This document shows, piece by piece, positions 8,324 through 16,535 of a stretch of 64,000 nucleotides of DNA (within the stretch, counting starts at the first letter, position 1; the number at the start of each line of letters is the position of its first letter). The DNA is taken from NCBI GenBank assembly GCA_951813255.1, contig OX638353.1, forward strand, positions 2,477,501-2,541,500, read 5' to 3'. Origin of the DNA: an uncultured Dehalococcoidia bacterium (GTDB lineage: Bacteria > Chloroflexota > Dehalococcoidia > Lucifugimonadales > JAAXIE01). Made by a program: the position numbers and the translations under genes. The notes under the pieces were generated by a model. The model ran no database searches. It saw only the letters and a list, made by a program, of their open reading frames with translations, and was not told where the DNA came from.

Positions 8324-8698
8324 CTAGGCCTTGATTTCCAGAAATTCGACCTGGACGCCTTCGGGGCCCTCGAAGAAGCAGATGTGGCGCCCGTCGGGCA
8401 GGATGTTCTCCTCAAGTATCTTGATGCCGCCAGCCTTCATTCGGGTGATGTCTTCCTCGTAGGTATCGGTGTCGATGGCGATGTGCTCCATGCCGAAGGT
8501 CTGGCGCTCGGCGTCCTGGCTGGAAATCATGGGGGTTACATTGAAGGGGACGCCATGGAGATCCATCCGGAAGGTGGACTGGCCATCGGAGTTCTGTCCT
8601 TCGGAGACGATCCTGGCCCCGAAGTTCTCCACGTACCAATCGGCTGTCTTTTTGGCGTCAGGCGTCTTCAGGTGAAGGTGATTGAACCGGTATCCCAT
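8324..8698 (-). CDS. VOC (glyoxalase/dioxygenase fold) protein
   Basis: 124 residues beginning MGYRFNHLHLKTPD; the ATG has GAGGAG 7 nt upstream, and the earlier in-frame ATG overlaps that site. Two beta-alpha-beta-beta-beta modules are visible. Likely metal ligands are the His of FNHLHLKTPD, the His of MEHIAIDTD and the Glu of VEFLEI. It ends FFEGPEGVQVEFLEIKA. VOC proteins include glyoxalase I, extradiol dioxygenases and epimerases; the length fits glyoxalase-like members. It is in the same direction as the thiolase 97 bp upstream. Substrate unknown. Confidence 0.8.
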   Translation of the reverse strand: MGYRFNHLHLKTPDAKKTADWYVENFGARIVSEGQNSDGQSTFRMDLHGVPFNVTPMISSQDAERQTFGMEHIAIDTDTYEEDITRMKAGGIKILEENILPDGRHICFFEGPEGVQVEFLEIKA

Positions 8699-8795
8699 GG
8701 GAGACCTCCTCATTTCTTCCTTTAGTTTCGTTGCGTCGATGCGGCAGGATATCGGCTGCTCCGCGGAGCGTCAACTGCCACTTCGGAGTCGTTTT

Positions 8796-9977
8796 CTACG
8801 CCCTGTCGATGACCAGCGAGATTCCTTGACCTCCACCGATGCACAACGTGGCCAGGCCATGGTCAGCTTCCCGCCGACCCATCTCATACAGCAGTGTGGT
8901 CAGGATGCGGGTGCCACTGGCGGCTAGGGGATGTCCCAAGGCGATGGCGCCTCCGTTGACGTTGGTGCGGTCCCAGTCCAGCCCCAAGACCTTTCCAACT
9001 GCGAGCGACTGGGCAGCAAATGCCTCGTTCAGTTCCACCAAGTCCATGTCATCCATGGACAGTCCCGCTTTGTCCAAGGCCTTGTTGCTGGAGGCAACAG
9101 GAGCGATCCCCATGATGTGAGGCTCCACGCCAGCAGAGGCGTAGCCGCGCACCACTCCCAAGGGCGTCAGGCCCAGTTGGGATGCCCGGGTGCCTGACAT
9201 CACGACCACGGCGGATGCGCCGTCGTTGAGTCCGGAGGCGTTGCCTGGGGTCACGGTGCCTTCCTTCTTGAAGGCGGGGGACAAGCGGCCGAGGCGCTCG
9301 CTGGTCACGTCGGGGCGTGGGTGCTCGTCGGTGTCGACGAGCTTGGGGTCGCCCCGCTGCTGGGGCACACTGACCGGCATGATTTCGGGGGCAAACACGC
9401 CTCCCTCCATGGCGCGGGCGGCGCGGTGCTGGCTGCGGGCCGCGAACTCGTCCATCTGGTCGCGGGAGATTTCGTACATGTCGGCTAGGTTCTCGGCTGT
9501 GATGCCCATGTGGCAGTCGGCTAAGTGACACCAGAGGCCGTCGTTAAGCATGGAGTCGACGACCTCGCCATGGCCCATACGATGGCCGAACCGGGCTTGG
9601 GGCAGCAGGTACGGGGCCCCGCTCATGCTCTCCATGCCTCCGGCCACCATTACGTCGGCATCGCCCAGCTTGATGGCTTGGGCGGCTAGGGCTACTGTCT
9701 TCAGTCCAGAGCCGCACATCTTGTTGACGGTCATGGCGGGGACGGTTACCGGAAGCCCACCCTTGATGGCGGCTTGGCGCGCGGGGTTCATCCCGAGCCC
9801 GGCGGCTAGGATGTTGCCCATCAGCACTTCGTCCACCTCAGCAGGGTCGACATGGGCCCGCTCCAAGGCCTCTTCAATGACGAGGGCTCCGAGTTCCACC
9901 GCCGACATGGAGGACAGCCCGCCTCCGAAGGCCCCGATGGGGGTGCGGACTGCGCTTACGATTACCACGTCTTCCAT
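8796..9977 (-). CDS. Acetyl-CoA C-acetyltransferase (thiolase)
   Basis: 393 residues, the standard length of a type II thiolase. The acyl-accepting cysteine is C88 in NKMCGSGLK, and the catalytic His/Cys pair is H349 (ALGHPLAASG) and C379 (TLCIGGGQG). It condenses two acetyl-CoA or cleaves 3-ketoacyl-CoA. The ribosome site GAGGAG precedes the ATG by 7 nt. No other beta-oxidation gene is adjacent, so direction (biosynthetic AtoB-like or degradative FadA-like) cannot be fixed; the acetoacetyl-CoA type fits slightly better by length and the NKMCGSG motif. Confidence 0.92.
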   Translation of the reverse strand: MEDVVIVSAVRTPIGAFGGGLSSMSAVELGALVIEEALERAHVDPAEVDEVLMGNILAAGLGMNPARQAAIKGGLPVTVPAMTVNKMCGSGLKTVALAAQAIKLGDADVMVAGGMESMSGAPYLLPQARFGHRMGHGEVVDSMLNDGLWCHLADCHMGITAENLADMYEISRDQMDEFAARSQHRAARAMEGGVFAPEIMPVSVPQQRGDPKLVDTDEHPRPDVTSERLGRLSPAFKKEGTVTPGNASGLNDGASAVVVMSGTRASQLGLTPLGVVRGYASAGVEPHIMGIAPVASSNKALDKAGLSMDDMDLVELNEAFAAQSLAVGKVLGLDWDRTNVNGGAIALGHPLAASGTRILTTLLYEMGRREADHGLATLCIGGGQGISLVIDRA

Positions 9978-10435
9978 TGATAGCTCCTCATGTGTCTACG
10001 ACCGCCTCGCCGGAGGCGAAACGCGCATCCATTGGTCTTCGCAATTGGTCTCCACGGGCGGGACTTTTTTCGCAGTTTTCGCAGTCGCTTTGTAGCTGTG
10101 GCGAGGTAGATTCGTATCTGAGAGGACTGCGAAAACTGCGGGATTTGCAATTTTCCGTATCTGGACGGTGGCTTTTCCGGACTGCAAGACAGCGGATTTC
10201 GCGGAATCGGGCTGCCCAGCCTGGGGGTCATGACTGCGGACCCTGTTACTGTCCTTCATCGTGATCGTGGTCTGGATTGCCTCTTTCGCCACCGACACTA
10301 CCTTGATTGGGATGGACTTTCTGCATTGAGGCTAGAGCGGAAGGGAGGCTCCTGTCAACGGGCAAGTGTCAGGGGGGCAGGCCTTCGGGCCCTCGCGTAT
10401 AATCGCCGGAAGCGTGAGACGACGCGGAGGAAAGC
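9978..10435. other. Intergenic region without a supported gene
   Basis: 458 bp between the divergent thiolase and VOC genes. Short open frames exist on both strands, but none has a ribosome site or recognisable product. It holds a long inverted repeat (10071-10140). A TATAAT hexamer at 10398-10403, 32 bp before the VOC start, may be a -10 box but lacks a convincing -35 partner. Confidence 0.6.
10071..10140. repeat. 16-bp perfect inverted repeat with 38-nt spacer
   Basis: CGCAGTTTTCGCAGTC at 10071-10086 is the exact reverse complement of 10125-10140. The A/T-rich core (TTTTCG/CGAAAA) stands out from the GC-rich surroundings. It could fold into a long cruciform or RNA stem, or be a dispersed repeat or miniature-element end. 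Confidence 0.7.
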
Positions 10436-10795
10436 ATGATCGACTCGCTGGTGGGGGTCACCATCTGGACGGACAACTTGGCGAGGCTGGTGTCCTTCTA
10501 CCGTGACACCCTCGGGATGAAGATGCACCGGGACCATGGGGACTTCGTGAATTTCGTATTCGGGCCGATGCGGTTGAACCTCGGGCAGCATGAGCGTGTA
10601 TCGGGCCCCACCTCCGACCCGTTCCGCACGATGATTCACTACGGCGTGGATGATATACATGCCGAGCATGAGCGCTTGTCGGCTGCGGGCATCGAATTCA
10701 TCCGTCCGCCGGAACAGGAGGAGTGGGGAGGCTGGGTGGCCACGCTGCTGGACCCGGACGGGAATGTGCTGCAATTGTTGCAGTGGGCGACGTAG
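10436..10795 (+). CDS. VOC (glyoxalase/bleomycin-resistance fold) protein
   Basis: 119 residues with ribosome site GGAGG 5 nt before the ATG. The protein opens with VGVTIWTDNLARLVSFYRDTLGM, the typical first strand and helix of the family. It also has MIHYGVDDIHAEHERL at the domain boundary and ends TLLDPDGNVLQLLQW, the common glyoxalase-superfamily finish with DPDGN. The first metal-ligand His is replaced (GVTIWT), while a His is present at IHYGVDD and the C-terminal position is Gln in VLQLLQW. Metal binding is therefore doubtful and the activity unknown. It stands alone between the inverted repeat and the hicBA-like pair. Confidence 0.82.
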   Translation: MIDSLVGVTIWTDNLARLVSFYRDTLGMKMHRDHGDFVNFVFGPMRLNLGQHERVSGPTSDPFRTMIHYGVDDIHAEHERLSAAGIEFIRPPEQEEWGGWVATLLDPDGNVLQLLQWAT

Positions 10796-10898
10796 GGAGG
10801 TGAGGCGCCGGAATGGGGCGGCGGGCATGTTCCGCGGGTTTGCCAAGTTCAGCAGGCCCGACCTATGATGCAGAAACTCCCACGCAAGAGGGTCGTCA

Positions 10899-11261
10899 AT
10901 GGCTAAGAAAGTCCAAGCGGAAGGCGTCTACTTCTTCATCACTGAGGAGGGCAAACCGCGGTACTTTGTCCGCCTCACCCTCCGGTTCCAGCAGGATGAG
11001 AAGGGGTGGTATGGGTTGTGCGCCCAGCCAGCCACCGGCACCAGCTATTGCGAGACCGCCGAGGAAGCCCGCGAGCAACTGCTGGGCATGGTCAAGCTGT
11101 ACATGGACGGGACGGCAGACCGGACGAGCCTCGCAGACTGGCTTACAGCGCAGGGAGCAACGGTCTACCCCATTCCCGACTGCATCCAGTTGGAGAACAG
11201 TGAGACGGCCGCGCTGGCGGAACCCATGCCTGGTCCCGCGCTGACCAGCGTCCCAGCATAG
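10899..11261 (+). CDS. hicB: HicB-like antitoxin
   Basis: 120 residues. The N-terminal partial RNase H-like fold characteristic of HicB is visible: a strand ending FQQDEKGWYGLCAQ, then TGTSYCETAEEAREQLLGMVKLYMDG, the helix of HicB (typically T-x-G-x-T-x-EEA). The tail is short and no ribbon-helix-helix or HTH DNA-binding domain is obvious. HicB binds and neutralises the HicA mRNA interferase. The gene for a HicA-like protein starts 9 bp downstream. Here antitoxin precedes toxin, the reverse of the classical hicA-hicB order. Confidence 0.78.
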   Translation: MAKKVQAEGVYFFITEEGKPRYFVRLTLRFQQDEKGWYGLCAQPATGTSYCETAEEAREQLLGMVKLYMDGTADRTSLADWLTAQGATVYPIPDCIQLENSETAALAEPMPGPALTSVPA

Positions 11262-11270
11262 GAGCCTTGA

Positions 11271-11510
11271 ATGGCCATATCGGGGCGTGACCTCATCAGG
11301 CTCCTCATTGATGATGGCTGGACGGTCATACGGCGTGCCAACCATGGGTTCTACCTGGAGAAGTGGGACGCCTCCATCAATGCCACCCGCTCGACCACCG
11401 TTCCTGACTACGCGCAAGACTTAGCCCCCGGCACACTGGCGGCAATTCTCAGTCCGCGTCAGACGGGATTAGGTGCCCGCGGTCTCCGGCGCCTGCAAGA
11501 AAACCGCTGA
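11271..11510 (+). CDS. hicA: HicA-like mRNA interferase toxin
   Basis: 79 residues with a double-stranded-RNA-binding-like fold: ISGRDLIRLLIDDGWTVIRR, then the catalytic-position histidine H25 (ANHGFYLEK), and TVPDYAQDLAPGTLAAIL near the end. This is the SGxxxIxxLxxxGW...H...TxVPxHxxxxLxxGTLxxIL layout of HicA/YcfA. HicA cleaves mRNA when freed from HicB. In many family members the second conserved His lies in VPxH; here it is VPDY. The C terminus (GLGARGLRRLQ) is divergent but complete. Confidence 0.78.
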   Translation: MAISGRDLIRLLIDDGWTVIRRANHGFYLEKWDASINATRSTTVPDYAQDLAPGTLAAILSPRQTGLGARGLRRLQENR

Positions 11511-11708
11511 CGACAACGGCGCGAGAGGTCAGACGGCGATGATGATGGCGACTCCGGTGCCCGCGCAACCTCGAACTCTCCGATTAATCCTCCTGCTTCT
11601 GGTGGTTTATGGCGGTTCACCGGGGAGAGTTGCTTTCCCAACTTCTACGACAGAAGGTGCTACGCCGCAATGACGAGGGAAACCGTGCCGTGTTGACGGG
11701 TGGGGGTC

Positions 11709-12743
11709 CTACTGAATGAGCATGGCGTCGCCGAAGGAGTAGAAGCGGTATTCCTGGGCGATGGCTTCGGCGTAGGCTTGGAGGATGAGGTCGCGACCAG
11801 CGAAGGCGGAGATCATCATGAGCAGGGTGGTGCGCGGGAGGTGGAAGTTGGTGATCATGGCGTCGGTCAGTTGGAATTGGTGGCCGGGCAGGATGTAGAT
11901 GTCGGCCCAGCCCTCCGTTGGCTGGACCGGGCTGCCGTCCTGGGCTGCGGATTGGGCTACCTGCTCCAACACTCGCGTTGAAGTGGTGCCCACGCAGACG
12001 ATGCGGCGTCCCTCGCTGCGGGCCGCGTTGAGAGCGTCGGCGGTTTTCGGGGAAAGCTGGAAGTATTCGCCGTGAATCTTGTGGGCTTGAGGGGCATCCT
12101 CGCTGACTGGCCGAAAGGTGTCGGCCCCAACGTGGAGGGTGACCCAAGCTAGGTGAACCCCTTTTTCGGTCAAGCCCTCCAGCAAGGCATCAGTGAAATG
12201 GAGGCCTGCGGTGGGGGCGGCTGCGCTGCCGTCATTTCGTGCGTAGACCGTCTGGTAATCGTTGGGGTCGGCAGGCATTTGGTGGATGTAGGGTGGCAGC
12301 GGGGTGTGTCCGGCGGAAAGCACCCTTTCTTCAGGCTCAAGCTCGACGGCGCAGGTGCCGTCGTCCCGGCGTTCCAAGACCCTCGCCTCACCAGCATCAC
12401 CGGCGTCGCTTTCGATGATGACGGTGGCGCCAGGCTGAAGGGCCCTGGCAGGACGACCGAGGGCTTTCCAAGAACGGCGAGGCAGGCGGTGGAGCAGCAC
12501 CAGTTCTACTTTGCCGCCCGTAGCGGGGCGGCGACCCATCAGGCGGGCAGGAATAACGCGGCTGTCGTTCATGACAAGGAGGTCGCCTGGGCGCAAGTGG
12601 CTGGCGAGATGGCGGAAGCGGCTGTGCTGCGTGGTGCCGGAATCGCGGCTAAGGACCAGCAAACGCGAGGAGTCCCTTGGCTGGGCCGGGGACTGAGCGA
12701 TGAGATGCTCGGGCAGGTTGTAATCGAAATCGCTGGTCTGCAT
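11709..12743 (-). CDS. queA: S-adenosylmethionine:tRNA ribosyltransferase-isomerase
   Basis: 344 residues starting MQTSDFDYNLPEHLIAQ, the conserved QueA N terminus; an upstream open extension of 59 codons is low-complexity shadow of the DUF2905 gene and is rejected. Motifs include MNDSRVIPARLMG, GTGGKVE-type core, TAGLHFTDALL and FIHLPRTTLLMM-like FHLPRTTLLMMISAF near the end. It transfers ribose from SAM to preQ1 in tRNA to make epoxyqueuosine. The product is cytosolic. It is likely co-transcribed with the DUF2905 gene and folD upstream. No tgt is in the window. Confidence 0.95.
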   Translation of the reverse strand: MQTSDFDYNLPEHLIAQSPAQPRDSSRLLVLSRDSGTTQHSRFRHLASHLRPGDLLVMNDSRVIPARLMGRRPATGGKVELVLLHRLPRRSWKALGRPARALQPGATVIIESDAGDAGEARVLERRDDGTCAVELEPEERVLSAGHTPLPPYIHQMPADPNDYQTVYARNDGSAAAPTAGLHFTDALLEGLTEKGVHLAWVTLHVGADTFRPVSEDAPQAHKIHGEYFQLSPKTADALNAARSEGRRIVCVGTTSTRVLEQVAQSAAQDGSPVQPTEGWADIYILPGHQFQLTDAMITNFHLPRTTLLMMISAFAGRDLILQAYAEAIAQEYRFYSFGDAMLIQ

Positions 12744-12763
12744 GCCGACGTTTCCGTCCAGCC

Positions 12764-12994
12764 TCAACGCCAGACTCGGGCTACGATGTTCAACACCACC
12801 GTGAGAACCACGCTGACGATGATCATGGTGACGATGGGGATAAAGATATTGACGCTGCCCTTGCTTATGGATATGTCTCCGGGCAGATTGCCGAGGATGG
12901 GCAGGCGGGACAGCAGCCACAGACCTGCGCCCGAGAGGGCTATCAACCCTCCCGTGAGGAGCAGCAGCTTGGCTATGCCATCAAGGCCGGGCAT
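12764..12994 (-). CDS. DUF2905 small membrane protein
   Basis: 76 residues with two hydrophobic helices (about 7-27 and 50-72) flanking LPGDISISKGSVNIFIPI. The motif G-(N/R)-LPGDI followed by a short loop is the hallmark of DUF2905, found throughout Gram-positives and Chloroflexota and often next to queA or ruvB. Function is unknown. The gene lies 20 bp upstream of queA in the same direction. Confidence 0.85.
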   Translation of the reverse strand: MPGLDGIAKLLLLTGGLIALSGAGLWLLSRLPILGNLPGDISISKGSVNIFIPIVTMIIVSVVLTVVLNIVARVWR

Positions 12995-13000
12995 CGTGAC

Positions 13001-13915
13001 TCAGTGAATGCCGTGAATGGAATAACGGGCGGCGCTGAGGGTATTTACCAGCAGCATGGCGATGGTCATAGGGCCCACTCCGCCGGGCACTGGCGAGATG
13101 GCCTCGGCTATCTCGGACACGCCCGCAAAATCGACGTCTCCCGCAAGCCGGTACCCGCGCTTGCTTTCCGGGTCGGGGACACGATTCACGCCAACATCCA
13201 CGATCACCGTGCCGGGACTCACCATATCGGCAGTGATGGCCCCCGCCCGCCCCATGGCAGCCACCAGAATGTCAGCTTGGCGGGTAATGCTGGGCAGATC
13301 CGGCGTGCGAGTGTGACATACGGTAACGGTGGCGTTCGCTCCTTCCCGCCGCTGCATCAACAACTGCGCCAACGGCAGGCCTACGATCTGGCTGCGCCCG
13401 CAGATGACCACCCTCTTGCCTCCGGGGTCATACCCATTGTGGAGGAGGAGTTGCTGGACTCCCGCGGGTGTACAGGGCACGAACCTAGGCGTACCGCCTA
13501 CGAGGCGACCGAGGTTGACGGGATGGATTCCGTCCACATCCTTTACGGGGTCCAAGGACTCGATGATGCGCAGCGGGTCAATCGTGTCGGGCAAGGGAAG
13601 CTGGACCAGTATGCCGTGGAAACGGGCGTCGTTGTTCAGATTGGCTACAGTCTGGAGCAACTCTTCCTCGGTGATGGCCTGTTCCAAGCGGAAAACCTCG
13701 CTGAAGATGCCGACCTCGGCACAGGCGCGCTCCTTGTTGCGGACGTACACACCCGAAGCCGGATCGTCGCCCACTAGAACAGCAGCCAGCCCAGGCGTCA
13801 CGCCGTACGTCTCCTGCATTTGGAGCACGCCCTCAGCCACCTGCGTCCGCAGGGCCTTGGACGCCTCATTACCATCGAGCAGCTTGGCCAAATCTACCCC
13901 CGAAGGAGGCATCAT
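13001..13915 (-). CDS. folD: Methylenetetrahydrofolate dehydrogenase/cyclohydrolase
   Basis: 304 residues. Signature pieces are the catalytic Tyr-x3-Lys in SGVYVRNKERACAEVGI, QLPLPDTIDP followed by PVKDVDGIHPVNLGRL, and the dinucleotide-binding ICGRSQIVGLPLAQLL. The end PVPGGVGPMTIAMLL is strictly conserved in FolD. It interconverts 5,10-methylene-THF, methenyl-THF and 10-formyl-THF in one-carbon metabolism. The start is one of two consecutive ATGs; no Shine-Dalgarno is seen. Its stop lies 6 bp from the DUF2905 start, so folD, DUF2905 and queA look like one operon. Confidence 0.95.
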   Translation of the reverse strand: MMPPSGVDLAKLLDGNEASKALRTQVAEGVLQMQETYGVTPGLAAVLVGDDPASGVYVRNKERACAEVGIFSEVFRLEQAITEEELLQTVANLNNDARFHGILVQLPLPDTIDPLRIIESLDPVKDVDGIHPVNLGRLVGGTPRFVPCTPAGVQQLLLHNGYDPGGKRVVICGRSQIVGLPLAQLLMQRREGANATVTVCHTRTPDLPSITRQADILVAAMGRAGAITADMVSPGTVIVDVGVNRVPDPESKRGYRLAGDVDFAGVSEIAEAISPVPGGVGPMTIAMLLVNTLSAARYSIHGIH

Positions 13916-14014
13916 AGCATGGGGTTATAGCTGTCTCAACGAAGCTGTGAAGATTGCGCGGTGTCGGCGGCGCTGATAAGCTCTGCCATAAGCCAGACTC
14001 ATCACAGGTGACAC

Positions 14015-14434
14015 TTGACGACGCTCAACACCTACCTGTCTTTCAACGGCAACTGTCGCGAGGCATTCGATTTCTACCGCTCGGTCTTCGGAGGCGAGTT
14101 CTCTATTATCCAGACCTTCAGGGACGCACCTCCCGAATTTAGCGTTGCCGAAGAAGAGATGGACGGCGTGATGCATGTGTCGTACTCCATCGGTTCCGCC
14201 GTGCTCATGGGCAGTGACATTCCATCGCAATTCGGCCCGCCGCGCACCGTTGGCAACAACTTCTCGCTATCGGTAAGCCCGGACAGCCGAGAGGAGGCTG
14301 ACCGCGTCTTCAGGGACCTGTCCCATGGAGGTTCGGTCTCTTTTCCCATGCAGGACATGTTCTGGGGAGCCTACTTCGGCACCTTGACCGATAGGTTTGG
14401 CATCAACTGGCAGGTGAATTTCCATCAAGAGTAG
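14015..14434 (+). CDS. PhnB-like VOC protein
   Basis: 139 residues from a TTG start preceded by AGGTGA at 4 nt. The N terminus TTLNTYLSFNGNCREAFDFY and the segment VMHVSYSIGSAVLMGSD are characteristic of the PhnB/YjdN group within the VOC superfamily; the C terminus is WGAYFGTLTDRFGINWQVN. Members of this group have the glyoxalase fold, but most are biochemically uncharacterised despite the PhnB label. It lies alone between the divergent folD operon and acpS, 59 bp before acpS. Confidence 0.85.
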   Translation: MTTLNTYLSFNGNCREAFDFYRSVFGGEFSIIQTFRDAPPEFSVAEEEMDGVMHVSYSIGSAVLMGSDIPSQFGPPRTVGNNFSLSVSPDSREEADRVFRDLSHGGSVSFPMQDMFWGAYFGTLTDRFGINWQVNFHQE

Positions 14435-14493
14435 GGCACGAAGGATAGGGACGCTTTCCAAGGTGGCCCTCACTCCGGACTAACTAAATCCCG

Positions 14494-14868
14494 ATGCTTA
14501 CCACCGGAGTCGACATCATTGAGGTGGAGAGGGTGCAGCAAGTGCTGGACCGGTGGGGGCAGCGCTTTCTGGACCGCATCTTCACAGAGGGCGAGCAGGC
14601 TTATTGCCGTGGTCGCGCACCAAATTTGGCCGCCCGCTTTGCAGCTAAAGAAGCCACCATGAAAGCCTTGGGCACTGGCGTGCGTGGGGTGAGTTGGAAG
14701 GATATTGAGGTGGTGCGCGCACGGAGCGGGGCTCCGTCGATACTCCTCACGGGGCGTGCCCTTCTGCGCTTCGACTCCTTGGGACTTTCACATCTGTCCC
14801 TGAGCATGTCCCACACCAAGGGCAATGCTGTGGCGATGGTCGTAGGTCACTCCGACCCCTCGGAATGA
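14494..14868 (+). CDS. acpS: Holo-[acyl-carrier-protein] synthase
   Basis: 124 residues. The Mg-binding Asp is in GVDIIEVERV (D7) and the Glu in RFAAKEATMKALGTG; the C-terminal core is LSLSMSHTKGNAVAMVV. It transfers 4'-phosphopantetheine from CoA to acyl carrier protein. Coupling with the NAD(P)HX repair gene 24 bp downstream is a very common bacterial arrangement and supports the call. Confidence 0.95.
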   Translation: MLTTGVDIIEVERVQQVLDRWGQRFLDRIFTEGEQAYCRGRAPNLAARFAAKEATMKALGTGVRGVSWKDIEVVRARSGAPSILLTGRALLRFDSLGLSHLSLSMSHTKGNAVAMVVGHSDPSE

Positions 14869-14892
14869 AGTCCTGCCGATGAGTCCCCGAGC

Positions 14893-16476
14893 ATGAAGAT
14901 AGTCACCGCCGACCAGATGAGGCGTCTGGAGCAGGCGTGCATCCCGCTGGGGGTCAGCCTCGACGACCTCATGGAGCAGGCTGGGCTTGCGGTGGCCCGA
15001 TGCGCCCGCTTGCTGTTAGGCGGCGCCGCAGGGCAGCGCATAGTCGTGATGGTGGGGCCGGGGAACAATGGCGCCGACGGGTTCGTAGCAGCCCGTCACC
15101 TGCAGCGGTGGGGGGCGCAGGTTTCGGTACATGTCCTGGGACGACGCCTCCAGAGCGACCCCAAACGGGAGCTTGCGCTGCATGAGGGGATCTTTCTCCA
15201 AGACATGATCGACGAGGCCTATCTGCCCCGGCTACAACATGACCTGGCCGGTTGCGCCTTGGTGATCGACGCTGTGCTGGGAACGGGGCGGGCGCGTCCC
15301 ATGGAGGGCTTATTGCGCGAGGCGATGGGAGTCTTGCGGGATGTACGCGCCCTTGGGCACTCCCTGCAAGTGCTTGCACTTGACCTGCCCTCAGGCTTGG
15401 ATTCTGACACCGGCCAAGTGGACCCCGCCTGTCCCCACGCGGATGTGACGGCCGCCTTGGGCTTCCCCAAGGTTGGCCAGTTCCGTTTCCCCGGCGCTGA
15501 GAGTGTGGGACGGTTGGAGGTGCTGGACATCGGCATCCCGGAAGCGGCGGCAGAAGGCATGGCCGGTGAACTTACTTTGGAGCTGACGACGGCGCAGGCG
15601 GCTGCTACGAGGCTCCCACGCCGTCCTCCGGACTCCCATAAGGGCACCTTCGGGCATGCCTTGGTGATGGGTGGGTCGAGGCATTTCGTAGGGGCCGCCT
15701 ACCTTGCCTCGCAGGCTGCTGCGCGGGTGGGACCGGGTCTGGTGACGGTGGCGTCCCCTCAGAGTATCCACCCCATGCTGGCTTCCAAGCTTAGCGAGGT
15801 GATTCATCTGCCCCTGCCGGAGGACGACGAGGGTCGTTTGTGCGGCGCTTCAGGCGAGGCGTGCCGGTCCATGCTGGGACGTTACGACGCGATTGCCATT
15901 GGCTGCGGTATGGGGCGTGGCGACGGCGGCGCACAGTTGGTGCGCGAAGTAGTGATGGCGACGGCTGAACTGTCGCGTCCACTGCTAGTAGACGCCGACG
16001 GCCTCAATAACCTCTCCAGCCTGCCCAAATGGTGGGAGGGACGCTCCCAGCCCTTGGTTCTGACGCCTCATCCGGGCGAGATGGCAACCCTGACCGGCCT
16101 CACCACTGCCGCGGTGCAGGAAAGGCGAGTGGAGGTGGCCCGGGAGTACGCCGCCCTTTGGAGGGCAACGGTCGTTCTGAAGGGGGCTCACACGGTGGTG
16201 GCATCGGAAGACGGGCACTGCTATTTGAGCCCCTTCACCAACCCGGGTCTGGCTTCGGGAGGTACCGGGGACGTGCTGTCGGGAATAATCGTCGGGCTCC
16301 TAGCACAAGGGGTAACTCCCACCGACGCGGCCGTTGCCGGAGTCTATCTGCATGGAATGGCAGCGGAGATGGTGCGGGCCCAACTGGGCCAAGCCGGCAC
16401 CCTCGCCTCAGATATGCTGCCCAAGCTGCCGGTGGCGACCCGGCAACTGGGCAGGCCAACCTCTCGTACCAGCTAG
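14893..16476 (+). CDS. nnr: Bifunctional NAD(P)H-hydrate epimerase / ADP-dependent dehydratase
   Basis: 527 residues, a fusion of the YjeF_N epimerase (about 1-220) and the ribokinase-like dehydratase (about 230-515). The epimerase shows GPGNNGADGFVAARHL and LPSGLDSDTG; the dehydratase shows GTFGHALVMGGSRHFVGAAY, LLVDADGLNNL, LTPHPGEMATLTG and NPGLASGGTGDVLSGII. The enzyme repairs hydrated NADH/NADPH produced by heat or GAPDH. Cytosolic. It forms a pair with acpS. Confidence 0.95.
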   Translation: MKIVTADQMRRLEQACIPLGVSLDDLMEQAGLAVARCARLLLGGAAGQRIVVMVGPGNNGADGFVAARHLQRWGAQVSVHVLGRRLQSDPKRELALHEGIFLQDMIDEAYLPRLQHDLAGCALVIDAVLGTGRARPMEGLLREAMGVLRDVRALGHSLQVLALDLPSGLDSDTGQVDPACPHADVTAALGFPKVGQFRFPGAESVGRLEVLDIGIPEAAAEGMAGELTLELTTAQAAATRLPRRPPDSHKGTFGHALVMGGSRHFVGAAYLASQAAARVGPGLVTVASPQSIHPMLASKLSEVIHLPLPEDDEGRLCGASGEACRSMLGRYDAIAIGCGMGRGDGGAQLVREVVMATAELSRPLLVDADGLNNLSSLPKWWEGRSQPLVLTPHPGEMATLTGLTTAAVQERRVEVAREYAALWRATVVLKGAHTVVASEDGHCYLSPFTNPGLASGGTGDVLSGIIVGLLAQGVTPTDAAVAGVYLHGMAAEMVRAQLGQAGTLASDMLPKLPVATRQLGRPTSRTS

Positions 16477-16535
16477 GTGTATAATAGCCGCAATTACGTA
16501 GCTGACTTGACAGTCGGCACAAGGAGTTTGCGGCT

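Noticed and set aside
9996..10298. 100-residue minus-strand open frame in the 9978-10435 gap
   Set aside because: No ribosome site, product composition is dominated by the inverted repeat and no family is recognised.
12744..12920. 59-codon in-frame N-terminal extension of queA
   Set aside because: It overlaps the DUF2905 gene in another frame, lacks homology to QueA and a ribosome site; QueA homology begins at MQTSDFDY.
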